This document shows, piece after piece, positions 25,770 to 33,766 of a stretch of DNA of 64,000 nt; positions within the stretch are counted from its first letter, which is position 1, and each line of letters opens with the position of its first letter. The notes under the pieces are model-generated. The model ran no database searches. It was given only the letters and a program-made list of their open reading frames with translations, and was not told the DNA's origin. Source of the stretch: UBA11606 sp964513285 (lineage in GTDB: Bacteria > Actinomycetota > Acidimicrobiia > Acidimicrobiales > Aldehydirespiratoraceae); the NCBI GenBank assembly GCA_964513285.1, contig CAZEML010000002.1, positions 1 through 64,000 on the forward strand. Reading direction: 5' to 3'. The translations under genes and the position numbers were made by a program.

Positions 25770-26966
25770 CTAGGCGAGCCCGAGCTCGCGTTGGGTTCGG
25801 TGACGGGTCAACACCCGGGTACGGGAGTAGATCTCGTCGTGGTCGATGTAGGTGCCGTGCAACTCTCGCACGCCGCCGGTCTCGTCGATCGTGGTGCGGC
25901 CGTGCAGGGTGCGACGGTTGTCGAAGAGCACGAGATCGCCGGGCCGGAACGCGTACCGCATCTGGAACTCGTCGGAGCCGGCGACCCGGCTGAAGCGCCG
26001 CAACGACGCGTAGGCGCGGGGCTGATCCTCGACGGCCATGTCGGGGAAGCCGCGCACCGGATGGAAGGCCCGAATCGTCAGCGGCATCCCGGGCGCGCCG
26101 TGGTCGATCAGCGGACCGGCCCAGCGATGGTCGTGGTGGGGCGAGCGGTTGAAGAACACCCAGTCGAGCGTGCACAGCGCGTCGTAGTCATCCGGGTACT
26201 CCTCGCGGAGCCGCCGCACCACCGCGTGGCCATCGGCCATGGTGCTCAGGCCGCCGGTCGTCGTGTTGACCAGACAGTGCAGCATCTGGAACCCGGGCGG
26301 GGTTTCGCGGGTCGGCAGGTCGGTGTGGGGAGGCAGCGGCAGCGGCGTGTTGGCGGTCGACGTCGGCTTGATGTCGACGCTCACCGGCCACGTGACGCCG
26401 AAGTTGGTGTCGCGCAGCGCCCCGATGCGCTCGCCGAGCGCGGGGAGGGTCGCCTTGTCGATCGGGAGGTTCTCGAGCCGAGCCAAGCCGTAGCGGACCG
26501 CGTCGTGCAGGAACCCAAGCAGCGCGTCGTCGTCGACGAGGGCCGCCGGACCATCGTGGGTCGGCGGGGCGGGCAACTCGGCGGTGGTCCACTCGACCGG
26601 CTCGGGCATGAACGCCTGCGGGCGGTGCTGAGCCTCGGCGACATGCCGCAGCCAACCGCTGTGGTGCACCGAACGGCTGCCGTCGGCCCACTCGGCGTGC
26701 AGGTCGCCGTCGGGCGCCACGGTCACCCCGGTGAGCACATCGTCACCCGGCAGGTCCGCGGGATCGAACTTCATCTCGCGGCTGCGTTCCTCGATGGTGA
26801 CGTCGCCCATCTGGTTCTCGAACAGCCAGAGGGCGTACGCGTCGAGCTGGACGCCGTCGGCCCAGCGAAGACGGGCGAAGCCGCGGTCGAGGTCGGCCGA
26901 CGCGAGCGGGTGCTCGACATAGTGATAGAAATCGGGTGTCCTACCCAGTGGGACGTCCTGCTGCAT
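25770..26966 (-). CDS. gamma-butyrobetaine hydroxylase-like Fe/2-oxoglutarate oxygenase
   Basis: 398 residues. The TauD-like domain has PPHTDLPTRETPPGFQMLH (HxD) and TLHGRTTIDETGG (distal His). The N-terminal domain (LRWADGVQLDAYALWLFENQ) corresponds to the DUF971 part of gamma-butyrobetaine dioxygenase, but the zinc-binding Cys cluster expected just after WL is absent (FENQMGDVT instead). It would hydroxylate gamma-butyrobetaine to carnitine. The ATG at 26966 faces the IclR gene 14 bp away, so their promoters must overlap. Confidence 0.82.
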   Translation of the reverse strand: MQQDVPLGRTPDFYHYVEHPLASADLDRGFARLRWADGVQLDAYALWLFENQMGDVTIEERSREMKFDPADLPGDDVLTGVTVAPDGDLHAEWADGSRSVHHSGWLRHVAEAQHRPQAFMPEPVEWTTAELPAPPTHDGPAALVDDDALLGFLHDAVRYGLARLENLPIDKATLPALGERIGALRDTNFGVTWPVSVDIKPTSTANTPLPLPPHTDLPTRETPPGFQMLHCLVNTTTGGLSTMADGHAVVRRLREEYPDDYDALCTLDWVFFNRSPHHDHRWAGPLIDHGAPGMPLTIRAFHPVRGFPDMAVEDQPRAYASLRRFSRVAGSDEFQMRYAFRPGDLVLFDNRRTLHGRTTIDETGGVRELHGTYIDHDEIYSRTRVLTRHRTQRELGLA

Positions 26967-26980
26967 GGTACGGTCAGCGT

Positions 26981-27775
26981 ATGGGTTCCTCCCCCGCTCC
27001 GTCAACGACCAGACCGACCGTGTCGGCGATCACACCGACGTCGAGCATCGACCGCGCCTTCCACCTGTTGCAGCTGGTGGCGGCGTCCGACGATGCGGTC
27101 GGCGTGCGCGAACTCGGTCGACGCAGCGACCTGCCTCGCTCGACGGTGTCCCGCCTGGCCGGCCAACTCGTCGAGCTCGGGATGCTGCGCCGCAACCAGG
27201 ACGGCACCCTGAGCAGCGGCCCCGCCCTCGCCACGCTGGTGCCTGCGGGCGAAGCGCCCCGCGCCGGACTCGAGGATCGCCTCCGACCGCTGCTCGTCGA
27301 GTGCGTGCAACGGTTCGGCGAGAGCGCGGCGCTCACCGTCGACACACCGACGGGAGCGCACTACCTCACCCATGTACCCGGACCGTCCGCGGTCCAGGTC
27401 CCCGACCCGACCGGCGAGCGGTTGCCGTTCCATGTGGTCGCGCCCGGCCTGGCCCTCATGGCGAACTGGTCCGATCAGCGCCATCGCTCCTACGTGACCG
27501 GGGCGCTGGCCCGCCCGACGCACCTGACGGTCACCGACCCCGGCGAGCTGACCAGCCAGCGGGCGGCGACCCTCGCGACCGGCTACGCCTGGACCGACCA
27601 GGCCCTCGACCTCGAGGTCAACGGCCTGGCGGTCGTCGTCGCCGACACCGATCCCCTGGCCGCGATCAGCCTCTATGGTCCCGCATATCGGCTGAACCCG
27701 GACGATCGACCCGACCTCGGCGCCGAGCTGAAGGCACTCGTCGATCGACGGGCGCCCGATCTGCTCGCCCTGTGA
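26981..27775 (+). CDS. IclR-family transcriptional regulator
   Basis: 264 residues. Winged helix ~25-75 (SIDRAFHLLQLVAASDDAVG, RRSDLPRSTVSRLAGQLV), then the ligand-binding domain with THVPGPSAVQVPDPTGERLP and LALMANWSD. Typical of regulators of small-molecule catabolism; the adjacent quaternary-amine cluster is the probable target. The start could be GTG at 27020, which would lengthen the spacer. Its stop is 1 bp from the convergent phosphotransferase gene. Confidence 0.86.
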   Translation: MGSSPAPSTTRPTVSAITPTSSIDRAFHLLQLVAASDDAVGVRELGRRSDLPRSTVSRLAGQLVELGMLRRNQDGTLSSGPALATLVPAGEAPRAGLEDRLRPLLVECVQRFGESAALTVDTPTGAHYLTHVPGPSAVQVPDPTGERLPFHVVAPGLALMANWSDQRHRSYVTGALARPTHLTVTDPGELTSQRAATLATGYAWTDQALDLEVNGLAVVVADTDPLAAISLYGPAYRLNPDDRPDLGAELKALVDRRAPDLLAL

Positions 27776-27776
27776 G

Positions 27777-28820
27777 TCAGAGAAGGTCGGCGAGGTTCAG
27801 CTGATCGACCGCCCGCACGAACCGGGTGTTCATGTTGTCGACCAGCGCGTGCTGACGCTCGTCGGACAGGTCCATGCCGCGTGACGCGACGATCGGATAC
27901 ACGAGACAGAACAGGGCGGCGTCGCGGTACCGATCCCAGAGCCCCGTGGTCTCCCCCTCGGGCACACCGGCACTGATGAGACCGTCGATCCAGCGGTTGA
28001 ACAACGCCGTCTCGTGGGTGGCCGCGAGTTCGGGCGCCAACGACTGGGTGATGAAGTAGGCGAGGTCGTAGCTCCCGCTCCCCCGCCCGGTGAGTTGGAA
28101 GTCGAGCAGCACGACGTTGTCGTCGTCGTCGAACAAGATGTTGTCGGCGCGGTAGTCGCCGTGGATCACCGTGTTCGGGGCGCCGGCGAGCCCCGCGAGC
28201 GCACCCGGCATCCACTCCGACCACCCCGGTCCCACCGCAGCGATGACCGGATCGACATCCATCTCGGCGTTGACCTTCTCCCAGCCCTCGGCGAACACCA
28301 TCGGGAGCACGGCGGGATACACGGGGTCGCTCAGGCAGACGGCGTCGCCGCGGTCGACGGCCGCGTCGGCCTGCCCCCACCACTGGGCGTGCCAGCGGGC
28401 GAGTTCGTCGATCGCTCGCTTGGCATCGTCGATCGACATACCGGTGTTCTGGTCGACGATCCGCATCGACCCCATGTCCTCCATCACCTGGACGAACGCG
28501 CTCGTCTCCTCGTCGACTGCACCGAAGTAGCCCTTCGGCACTCGGATCGGACTCTGGTCGGCGAGGTTCTGAAAGAAGCGCACCTCTCGGATGTACATCC
28601 GGAGGACCGCCGAGGTGAACACGGCTTCCTCGGCGAGGGCCGGCAGCTTGACGACGACGGAGTCGAGATCGCCGCCGGTCAACGAGGACCGGTACACCGC
28701 GGACGAGACACCGATCCCCTCGCCGATCTGCTCGTGCTCGACTGCGGTGATCGACTGGCCGAGCGCGTCGGCCATCCAGGCCGCGTCGACCTGCTCGATC
28801 GATGTCGGAATCTGCCCCAT
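27777..28820 (-). CDS. phosphotransferase-family (APH/DUF1679-like) kinase
   Basis: 347 residues. Active-site loop NTVIHGDYRADNILFDDDD then VVLLDFQLTGRGSGSYDLAY (HGDxxxxN and DFQ). It resembles ecdysteroid-kinase-like and acyl-CoA-dehydrogenase-associated phosphotransferases that phosphorylate alcohols, steroids or amino alcohols; the substrate is unknown. The ATG at 28820 follows a GGCGCC-like GC stretch. It is convergent with IclR and divergent from a hydrolase. Confidence 0.8.
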   Translation of the reverse strand: MGQIPTSIEQVDAAWMADALGQSITAVEHEQIGEGIGVSSAVYRSSLTGGDLDSVVVKLPALAEEAVFTSAVLRMYIREVRFFQNLADQSPIRVPKGYFGAVDEETSAFVQVMEDMGSMRIVDQNTGMSIDDAKRAIDELARWHAQWWGQADAAVDRGDAVCLSDPVYPAVLPMVFAEGWEKVNAEMDVDPVIAAVGPGWSEWMPGALAGLAGAPNTVIHGDYRADNILFDDDDNVVLLDFQLTGRGSGSYDLAYFITQSLAPELAATHETALFNRWIDGLISAGVPEGETTGLWDRYRDAALFCLVYPIVASRGMDLSDERQHALVDNMNTRFVRAVDQLNLADLL

Positions 28821-28848
28821 GGCGCCTCCCCTTGGCGTGCGGTTCGAG

Positions 28849-28896
28849 AGTGTGACACAGGACACAACGGAGGCGGAAGTCCTCCTGACAGTGTCA
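28849..28896. promoter_or_regulatory. palindromes in the phosphotransferase/hydrolase spacer
   Basis: AGTGTGACACA (28849-28859) contains the palindrome GTGTGACAC, and TGACA-G-TGTCA (28886-28896) sits just before the hydrolase start. Both share the half-site TGACAC/GTGTCA, so one regulator may bind both. The 11-bp AGTGTGACACA recurs at 42990-43000. Confidence 0.45.
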
Positions 28897-28906
28897 AGAT
28901 GTGGGC

Positions 28907-29617
28907 ATGGTCTCCCCCACCTCGACACTCCCCGACCGCCCCCTCCGGCCACCGTCGTCCGCCGCCCGCTTCGGCGAACTCCGCGCCGGCCTCCAACCGC
29001 TTCGTCTCCTGGCCAAGTCCCCGCGACTCGCTCGCCGGACCGAGAACCCGCGCGACGTCATCCTGTTGCCCGGCTTCGGCACGACCGACACGGTCATGTA
29101 CCCGCTGCGCGGCTACCTCCGAGCGATCGGCCATCGAGCCCACGGCTGGGGCGTCGGCCGCCACGGCAAGGACGTCGAAGCGTCGGTCGAGCAGTTCACG
29201 CCGACCCTCGAACGCATCGCCGACCGCGCCGATCACCTGCCGATCCTCGTCGGCTGGAGCCTCGGCGGCATCGTCGCCCGCGAGACCGCCCGCGAGAACC
29301 AGGACCTCGTCGCCGCGGTGATCAGCTTCGGCTCACCGCTCGGCGGCCCTCGCCACACCAGCGCGTCTCGGGTCTACGACGAGACCGAGCTGCAGTACAT
29401 CGAGACGCTCATCGCCGAACGGTCTGCCGATCCCCTCACGATGCCGGTGACCTCGATCTACAGCCGGCGCGACGGCATCGTCGACTGGCTCTCCTGCGTC
29501 GACCAGCAGACTCCCGACGCCGAGAACATCGAGGTCGGCTCCACCCACATCGGGTACGGCCTCGATCCCGACGTGTGGCGGGTCATCGCCGATCGCATCG
29601 ACGCCGCGCCTCGCTAG
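28907..29617 (+). CDS. alpha/beta hydrolase, lipase-like
   Basis: 236 residues. Nucleophile elbow VGWSLGGIVARE (GxSxG) near residue 105, oxyanion segment LLPGFGTTDTVMYPLRGYL, and a C-terminal STHIGYG His that may complete the triad. Resembles esterase/lipase enzymes of the PGAP1/TGL type in actinobacteria. No signal peptide. ATG 28907 or GTG 28901 are possible starts. Its promoter region carries TGACAGTGTCA. Confidence 0.78.
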   Translation: MVSPTSTLPDRPLRPPSSAARFGELRAGLQPLRLLAKSPRLARRTENPRDVILLPGFGTTDTVMYPLRGYLRAIGHRAHGWGVGRHGKDVEASVEQFTPTLERIADRADHLPILVGWSLGGIVARETARENQDLVAAVISFGSPLGGPRHTSASRVYDETELQYIETLIAERSADPLTMPVTSIYSRRDGIVDWLSCVDQQTPDAENIEVGSTHIGYGLDPDVWRVIADRIDAAPR

Positions 29618-29619
29618 TC

Positions 29620-29638
29620 CTGCGGGCTTCGCTCGCAG
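29620..29638. terminator. bidirectional hairpin between convergent genes
   Basis: CTGCGGGC-TTC-GCTCGCAG, an 8-bp stem (one G-U) and 3-nt loop, between the hydrolase stop at 29617 and the dehydrogenase stop at 29664. Suits a two-way terminator. Confidence 0.6.
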
Positions 29639-29663
29639 ATCGCTCGTCCTACGGGCGCCGCCT

Positions 29664-30530
29664 TCAGTCGCGCAGGCGGTGGATCAGGGTGCTGGTGTCC
29701 CAGCGGCCGAGCCCCTGCTCCTGGAGTTCGGCGTAGTAGCCGTCGACGATCTGCGCGATCGGCAGCGGGGCGCCGTTGCGTTCGGCTTCCTCGAAGCAGA
29801 TCCGCAGATCCTTGCGCATCCAATCGAGCGCGAAGCCATAGTCGAAGACCCCGTCGGCCATCGTCTGGGCCCGGTTCTCCATCTGCCAGGACCCCGCCGC
29901 GCCCTTGGAGATCGTCTCGACCACGCCGCCGACGTCGAGCCCCGCTTGCTGCGCGAAGTTGATGCCTTCGGAGAGGCCCTGCACCAGCCCGGCGATGCAG
30001 ATCTGGTTGACCATCTTGGTGAGCTGACCCGAGCCGGGACCGCCCAGCAGGTTGCAGGCCCGGCTGTAGGCGTCGATCACGGGCGCGGCGCGATCGAAGT
30101 CGACCTGGTCACCGCCGCACATCACCGTCAACACCCCGTTCTCCGCGCCGGCCTGACCACCTGAGATCGGCGCATCGACGAACCCGACCCCGCGCTCGGC
30201 CGCCGCGGCGTGCACCCGCCTCGCGACGTCGGCGGACGCGGTCGTGTGATCGACCAACACCGCGCCCGACGCCATCGTCGACAAGACGCCGTCGTCGCCG
30301 GTCGCGACCGCGGCGACGTCAGGGTCATCGCCGACGCACAAGAAGACGAAGTCGGCACCCTCGGCTGCCGCGGCGGGCGTCACAGCCATCGCACCGCCGT
30401 GTTGTTCGACCCACGCTTCGGCACGGGCGCCGGTTCGGTTGTACACGGTCACGTCGTGGCCGGCCGCCACGAGATGCCCGGCCATGGGATAGCCCATGAC
30501 CCCCAGTCCGATGAACGCACACTTGGCCAT
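29664..30530 (-). CDS. NAD(P)-dependent beta-hydroxyacid dehydrogenase (3-hydroxyisobutyrate dehydrogenase-like)
   Basis: 288 residues. Rossmann motif FIGLGVMGYPMAGHLV, substrate motif DAPISGGQAGAENG, and the catalytic Lys region GSGQLTKMVNQ near residue 167. Family members oxidise 3-hydroxyisobutyrate, tartronate semialdehyde and related acids. ATG 30530 (MAKCAFIG). Divergent from the sarcosine-oxidase-like gene with 37 bp between starts. Confidence 0.88.
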   Translation of the reverse strand: MAKCAFIGLGVMGYPMAGHLVAAGHDVTVYNRTGARAEAWVEQHGGAMAVTPAAAAEGADFVFLCVGDDPDVAAVATGDDGVLSTMASGAVLVDHTTASADVARRVHAAAAERGVGFVDAPISGGQAGAENGVLTVMCGGDQVDFDRAAPVIDAYSRACNLLGGPGSGQLTKMVNQICIAGLVQGLSEGINFAQQAGLDVGGVVETISKGAAGSWQMENRAQTMADGVFDYGFALDWMRKDLRICFEEAERNGAPLPIAQIVDGYYAELQEQGLGRWDTSTLIHRLRD

Positions 30531-30567
30531 GGCGAGGAGCCTGCCACACCCGACTACCGTCGGCGCG

Positions 30568-31740
30568 ATGGTTCGCCCCACCCGGACCCACGACCTCGCG
30601 ATCGTCGGACTCGGCGCGTTCGGTTCGGCGACCGCGCACTACGCCGCCCGGCTCGGTCTCGACGTGGTCGCCATCGACCGCCACGATCCGCCCCACGACC
30701 TCGGGTCCTCCCACGCCGAGACGCGGGTGACCCGCCTGGCCGTCGGTGAGGGCGACCACTACGTACCGTCGGCCCGCCGGAGCCACGAACTCTGGCGAGA
30801 GCTCGAAGCCCTCGGTGATCAGCGACTCCTGCACGACACCGGCGGGCTCATCATCGCCCCCGGCGCTGACTCGGTCGACGAACGGTGGGGCGACTTCGTG
30901 ACCGCCACCGCCACCGTCGCGGCACGAGCCGGGCTCGACTTCGAGCGCCTGACGGCCGACGAGGCCCGCGCCCGCCACCCCGGGTACCGGATCCGGGACG
31001 ACGAGGTGGTGGGCTACGAGCCGGCCGGCGGCCTGGTGATGGCGGAGTTCGCGGTCGCAGCCCACCTCGAACAGGCCCGGCACCACGGGGCGGACCTTCG
31101 CCCCGACACGACCGCGGTCGGCATCGACCGACTCGACGGTGGCGCGGTGATCCGGACCGACTCCGCAGACGACATGGCCGCTCGCGAGGTGATCGTCTGC
31201 GCCGGCCCCTGGACGGCCGAACTCGCGGACGCCGCTCGCCTGCGCGTCACTCGGCAGGCCGTGTACTGGTTCGAAGCCGACCTCGACCTGTGGCGCAGCG
31301 ACGCCGCCGCCTTCGCCATCTGGGCGGGCCACGACATCGGCGACTATCTCGGCGTGTTCGCCATCACCCCCAACGCGCCACTGCAAGCGGTGAAGTTGGT
31401 GCCCGAACAGTTCGCCGTCTCGACCACGCCCGAGACGGTCGATCGAGCGATCTCCGAGGCCGAGGTCGCCCACTTCCACGAGACGATGGTCCGGCCTCGA
31501 CTCGCAGGCGTGAGCGATCGATGCGTGCACCGGTCCGTGTGCCTGTACACGAACACGACCGACGATCACTTCTTGATCGACCACCACGAGTCGATCGCCG
31601 CGGCGACGATCGTGTCGGCCTGCAGCGGCCACGGCTTCAAGCACTCGGCGGCGATCGGCGAGGCGCTCGCTCGGCGAGCCGCCGGGCTCGAGCACCTCGA
31701 TCTCGATCCGTTCCGCCGCGACCGCCGTCCGCTCTGGTGA
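30568..31740 (+). CDS. FAD-dependent amine oxidoreductase (monomeric sarcosine oxidase/MTOX-like)
   Basis: 390 residues. N-terminal dinucleotide fold LAIVGLGAFGSATAHYAARL; SSHAETRVTRLAVGE is the family's flavin motif; SACSGHGFKHSAAIGE holds the Cys that binds FAD covalently in monomeric sarcosine oxidase. It demethylates N-methyl amino acids such as sarcosine, producing formaldehyde and peroxide. This would complete betaine degradation if dimethylglycine is processed elsewhere. The selenoprotein gene follows 24 bp later on the same strand. Confidence 0.88.
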   Translation: MVRPTRTHDLAIVGLGAFGSATAHYAARLGLDVVAIDRHDPPHDLGSSHAETRVTRLAVGEGDHYVPSARRSHELWRELEALGDQRLLHDTGGLIIAPGADSVDERWGDFVTATATVAARAGLDFERLTADEARARHPGYRIRDDEVVGYEPAGGLVMAEFAVAAHLEQARHHGADLRPDTTAVGIDRLDGGAVIRTDSADDMAAREVIVCAGPWTAELADAARLRVTRQAVYWFEADLDLWRSDAAAFAIWAGHDIGDYLGVFAITPNAPLQAVKLVPEQFAVSTTPETVDRAISEAEVAHFHETMVRPRLAGVSDRCVHRSVCLYTNTTDDHFLIDHHESIAAATIVSACSGHGFKHSAAIGEALARRAAGLEHLDLDPFRRDRRPLW

Positions 31741-31764
31741 GCCCGGCGGGCTAGCGTTACGGCC

Positions 31765-32400
31765 ATGAGTGAACCGTTGTCGGTGACGATCTGGTCGGAC
31801 TTCCTCTGACCGTGGTGCTACGTCGGTGCGGTCCGCATCGACCAGATCGAGGAGCGCTTCGGCGATCAGGTCGCCATCGAATGGAAGGCGTTCCTGCTCC
31901 GGCCGGACGGTGACGGCGGCGACCCGGCCAAACACCAGAAGTTCGTCGAGTACACGAAGAGCTGGATGCGGCCGGCGGAGGCCGAGCCGAGCCTGACCTT
32001 CTCGGTGTGGGCGACCGACAATCCGCAGCCCTCCGGCAGCATCCCCGCCCATGTCGCCGCGAAGGCGATGGCGGAGTTCGCGCCGGAGGCCGAATCCGCC
32101 TACCACCGGCGGATCATGGACGCGTACTTCGCGGAGAACCGCACCATCTCCGACCCCCAGGTGCTCGCGGCACTCGCCGGCGAGGTCGGCGTGGATCCGG
32201 AGGCGTTCCTCGGTCACGTCGCCGAACGGCAGATCCCGCTCGCACAGGCGTCGATCGACGAGCACAACGAGGCGATCGAGAACGGCATCACCGCCGCGCC
32301 GACCGTGGTGCTCGGCGACGTCTTGCCGGTACCCGGCGCCCAGGACTTCATCGCCTACGAGACCTGGATCTCCAAGCTCCTGGCGAAGCGCGCCGGCTGA
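31765..32400 (+). CDS. FrnE/DsbA-like thioredoxin-fold selenoprotein (UPWC active site)
   Basis: 211 residues with an in-frame TGA as codon 15 (31807-31809). Read as selenocysteine it gives IWSDFLUPWCYVGAVRIDQI. The family normally has SDxxCPWCYxG, so Sec replaces exactly the first, nucleophilic Cys. The rest is a full DsbA/2-hydroxychromene-2-carboxylate isomerase type protein (HVAAKAMAEFAPE, QASIDEHNEAIENG, GITAAPTVVL with cis-Pro). Position 31822-31842 forms a bacterial SECIS-like hairpin 12 nt after the UGA, with apical GGUC. Without read-through the frame makes a useless 14-residue peptide. Likely a cytosolic oxidoreductase; it follows the sarcosine oxidase-like gene. Confidence 0.9.
31822..31842 (+). 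promoter_or_regulatory. bacterial SECIS element of the FrnE-like selenoprotein
   Basis: GTCGGTGCG-GTC-CGCATCGAC: nine consecutive pairs (one G-U) with the loop sequence GGUCC at the top, 12 nt after the UGA codon. The layout (UGA, 11-12 nt, short stem, GGUC loop) matches the fdhF SECIS of Escherichia coli recognised by SelB. It lies within the coding sequence, as bacterial SECIS do. Confidence 0.8.
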
Positions 32401-32444
32401 CCCCATCCACCGGTCACGAATCGACGCCTTCTAGCGTTGATCAC

Positions 32445-32792
32445 GTGGCGGCCCAAGACGGCCACTCTGCGTGGCAGAAACCGATGGTGCTTCGTGGCGC
32501 GGCGGTGTTCGTGGCGCTGTACGCCCTCGCGGCCGCGTGGATCGTCGCCACCAACGGTGAGGATCCCGAACCGCTGCGTCTGGCCCGAACCGACGACGGC
32601 AACGGCATCGTGGTGTCGGGCGCCGTCTCCGACGAAGACGATCGCACGGCACTGATCGACGCCGTCGGCACCGTGACCGACGCGTCGGTGATCATCGCCC
32701 GGGTCGTCATCGACCCCGACGCCGACCCGGTCCTCGCCCCGTTCGACACCGCCACCGACCTGGCCGCCACCCTCCGATCAGGCGGCGGATGA
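32445..32792 (+). CDS. small membrane-anchored protein, unknown function
   Basis: 115 residues, unrecognised. One transmembrane helix (~residues 14-32, LRGAAVFVALYALAAAWIV) and an extracytoplasmic domain of alternating strands (GNGIVVSGAVSDEDDRTALI, TDASVIIARVVID). This last part is weakly reminiscent of BON or OmpA-linker repeats, too little to name. The GTG at 32445 is 44 bp after the selenoprotein stop. The next gene starts 1 bp after its stop. Confidence 0.6.
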   Translation: MAAQDGHSAWQKPMVLRGAAVFVALYALAAAWIVATNGEDPEPLRLARTDDGNGIVVSGAVSDEDDRTALIDAVGTVTDASVIIARVVIDPDADPVLAPFDTATDLAATLRSGGG

Positions 32793-32793
32793 C

Positions 32794-33093
32794 ATGAGCA
32801 GCGTGCTCGCCCAGCTGTTCGTGGCACTCGCCGTGTCACTCGCGGCCGGCGTCACCCTCGGCTTCACGATGGGCGTACATCGCCGATCCCAGGGCGACGA
32901 CGCGACCCCGCCGAGCCTCGCCTCAGCGGACACGACCTTGGCCGATGCGGTCGAACGCGAGGCATCGCTGATCGAAGCCCTGGCTCGGGCCGACGCCGAC
33001 CTCCACGCCCGAGCGAGAGAACTCGCGGTCGCCAACGAAGAGATCACCTGCCTCCTCGAGCAGCTGCACGAGGCGCGCCACCCGTCAGCGTGA
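32794..33093 (+). CDS. small membrane protein with coiled-coil tail, unknown function
   Basis: 99 residues. One transmembrane helix (~5-28) followed by a charged tail that predicts a coiled coil (VEREASLIEALARADADLHA...). Not recognised. It follows the previous gene within 2 bp, so both probably form a membrane pair. Convergent with the ComF-like gene. Confidence 0.6.
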   Translation: MSSVLAQLFVALAVSLAAGVTLGFTMGVHRRSQGDDATPPSLASADTTLADAVEREASLIEALARADADLHARARELAVANEEITCLLEQLHEARHPSA

Positions 33094-33100
33094 CGGCCTG

Positions 33101-33616
33101 TCAGGCGCGGCGAGAACGAGCGACCGCGACCGCCGCGACACGCGACGCGCCGCCGTCGCACAGCACGCCGGCAACGTGCTCGAGCGTGGTGCCCGTGAGC
33201 ACCACGTCGTCGACGAGCACGACCGAGGACGCGTCGAGGCGCCCGACGAGCCGGTAGTCCCCTGCGATCGCCGCGTCGCGTCGCTCCGCGGGTTCGAGAT
33301 CCCGCAAGCGCGGCGTGATCGCATAGCGCTCGATCGCGGCCCGCACGGGAAGCCCCCATCGAGCGCCGAGCGCTGCGGCGATCGCCGGAACCAGCCGGTT
33401 GGGCCGATCCGGACTCGGCGGGACCGGCACGACGACCGCGTCGGCGTCGATCGAGAGCCCGCCGGCCCATTCGGCCACCTCACTGGCCAACAGGGCGACG
33501 GCCGCGTCATCGCCACGGTCCTTGGCCGCTTCGACGAGTCGCCCGATCCGGGTTCGTTCAGCCCGATCGGGCACCCACATCGACGCCATCACGTCGAGCC
33601 GTTCGAGGCGGACCAT
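33101..33616 (-). CDS. ComF-like phosphoribosyltransferase-family protein
   Basis: 171 residues. Carries ADAVVVPVPPSPDRPNRLVP and the PRPP-loop-like SSVVLVDDVVLTGTTLEHV, the ComF/Com101 pattern. The usual N-terminal zinc finger (CxxC...CxxC) of ComF is absent, so it is a short form. ComF proteins act in DNA uptake in some bacteria. No other competence genes are adjacent, though a ComEC-like hydrolase is at 60.2 kb. Confidence 0.75.
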   Translation of the reverse strand: MVRLERLDVMASMWVPDRAERTRIGRLVEAAKDRGDDAAVALLASEVAEWAGGLSIDADAVVVPVPPSPDRPNRLVPAIAAALGARWGLPVRAAIERYAITPRLRDLEPAERRDAAIAGDYRLVGRLDASSVVLVDDVVLTGTTLEHVAGVLCDGGASRVAAVAVARSRRA

Positions 33617-33650
33617 CGGGGTTGAGCTCCAGACCAGCGACCTGCAGGGT

Positions 33651-33721
33651 GTGCTAACTGCAGAAAGCGAAATTGCGAAAAAGGGGTTGCATTGCCCGGG
33701 AGTGCTAACTACAGTTAGCAC
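33651..33721. promoter_or_regulatory. operator and promoter of the HbhA-like gene
   Basis: GTGCTAACTACAGTTAGCAC (33702-33721) is a perfect 9-bp-arm inverted repeat; a second half-site GTGCTAACTGCAG lies at 33651-33663. A candidate promoter (TTGCAT at 33687-33692, TACAGT at 33710-33715, 17-bp spacer) is overlapped at its -10 by the first site, consistent with repression by the XRE protein encoded downstream (inference). Confidence 0.65.
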
Positions 33722-33766
33722 AACGGCACGCCAGAGCGTGCACCCTACCTCAGGAGAACATCCCCC

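Noticed and set aside
31765..31809. Broken (nonsense) FrnE-like pseudogene
   Set aside because: TGA sits on the active-site Cys, the frame is intact after it, and a SECIS-like hairpin follows at the right spacing; a second Sec gene exists in the window.
30325..32406. Minus-strand open frame of 693 codons over the amine oxidase and selenoprotein
   Set aside because: Antisense to the FAD motif and the UPWC motif; composition of a shadow frame.
32007..32792. 261-codon frame starting inside the selenoprotein gene
   Set aside because: Only its last 115 codons, from GTG 32445, look like a protein with a membrane anchor; the upstream part is a shadow of the FrnE-like gene.
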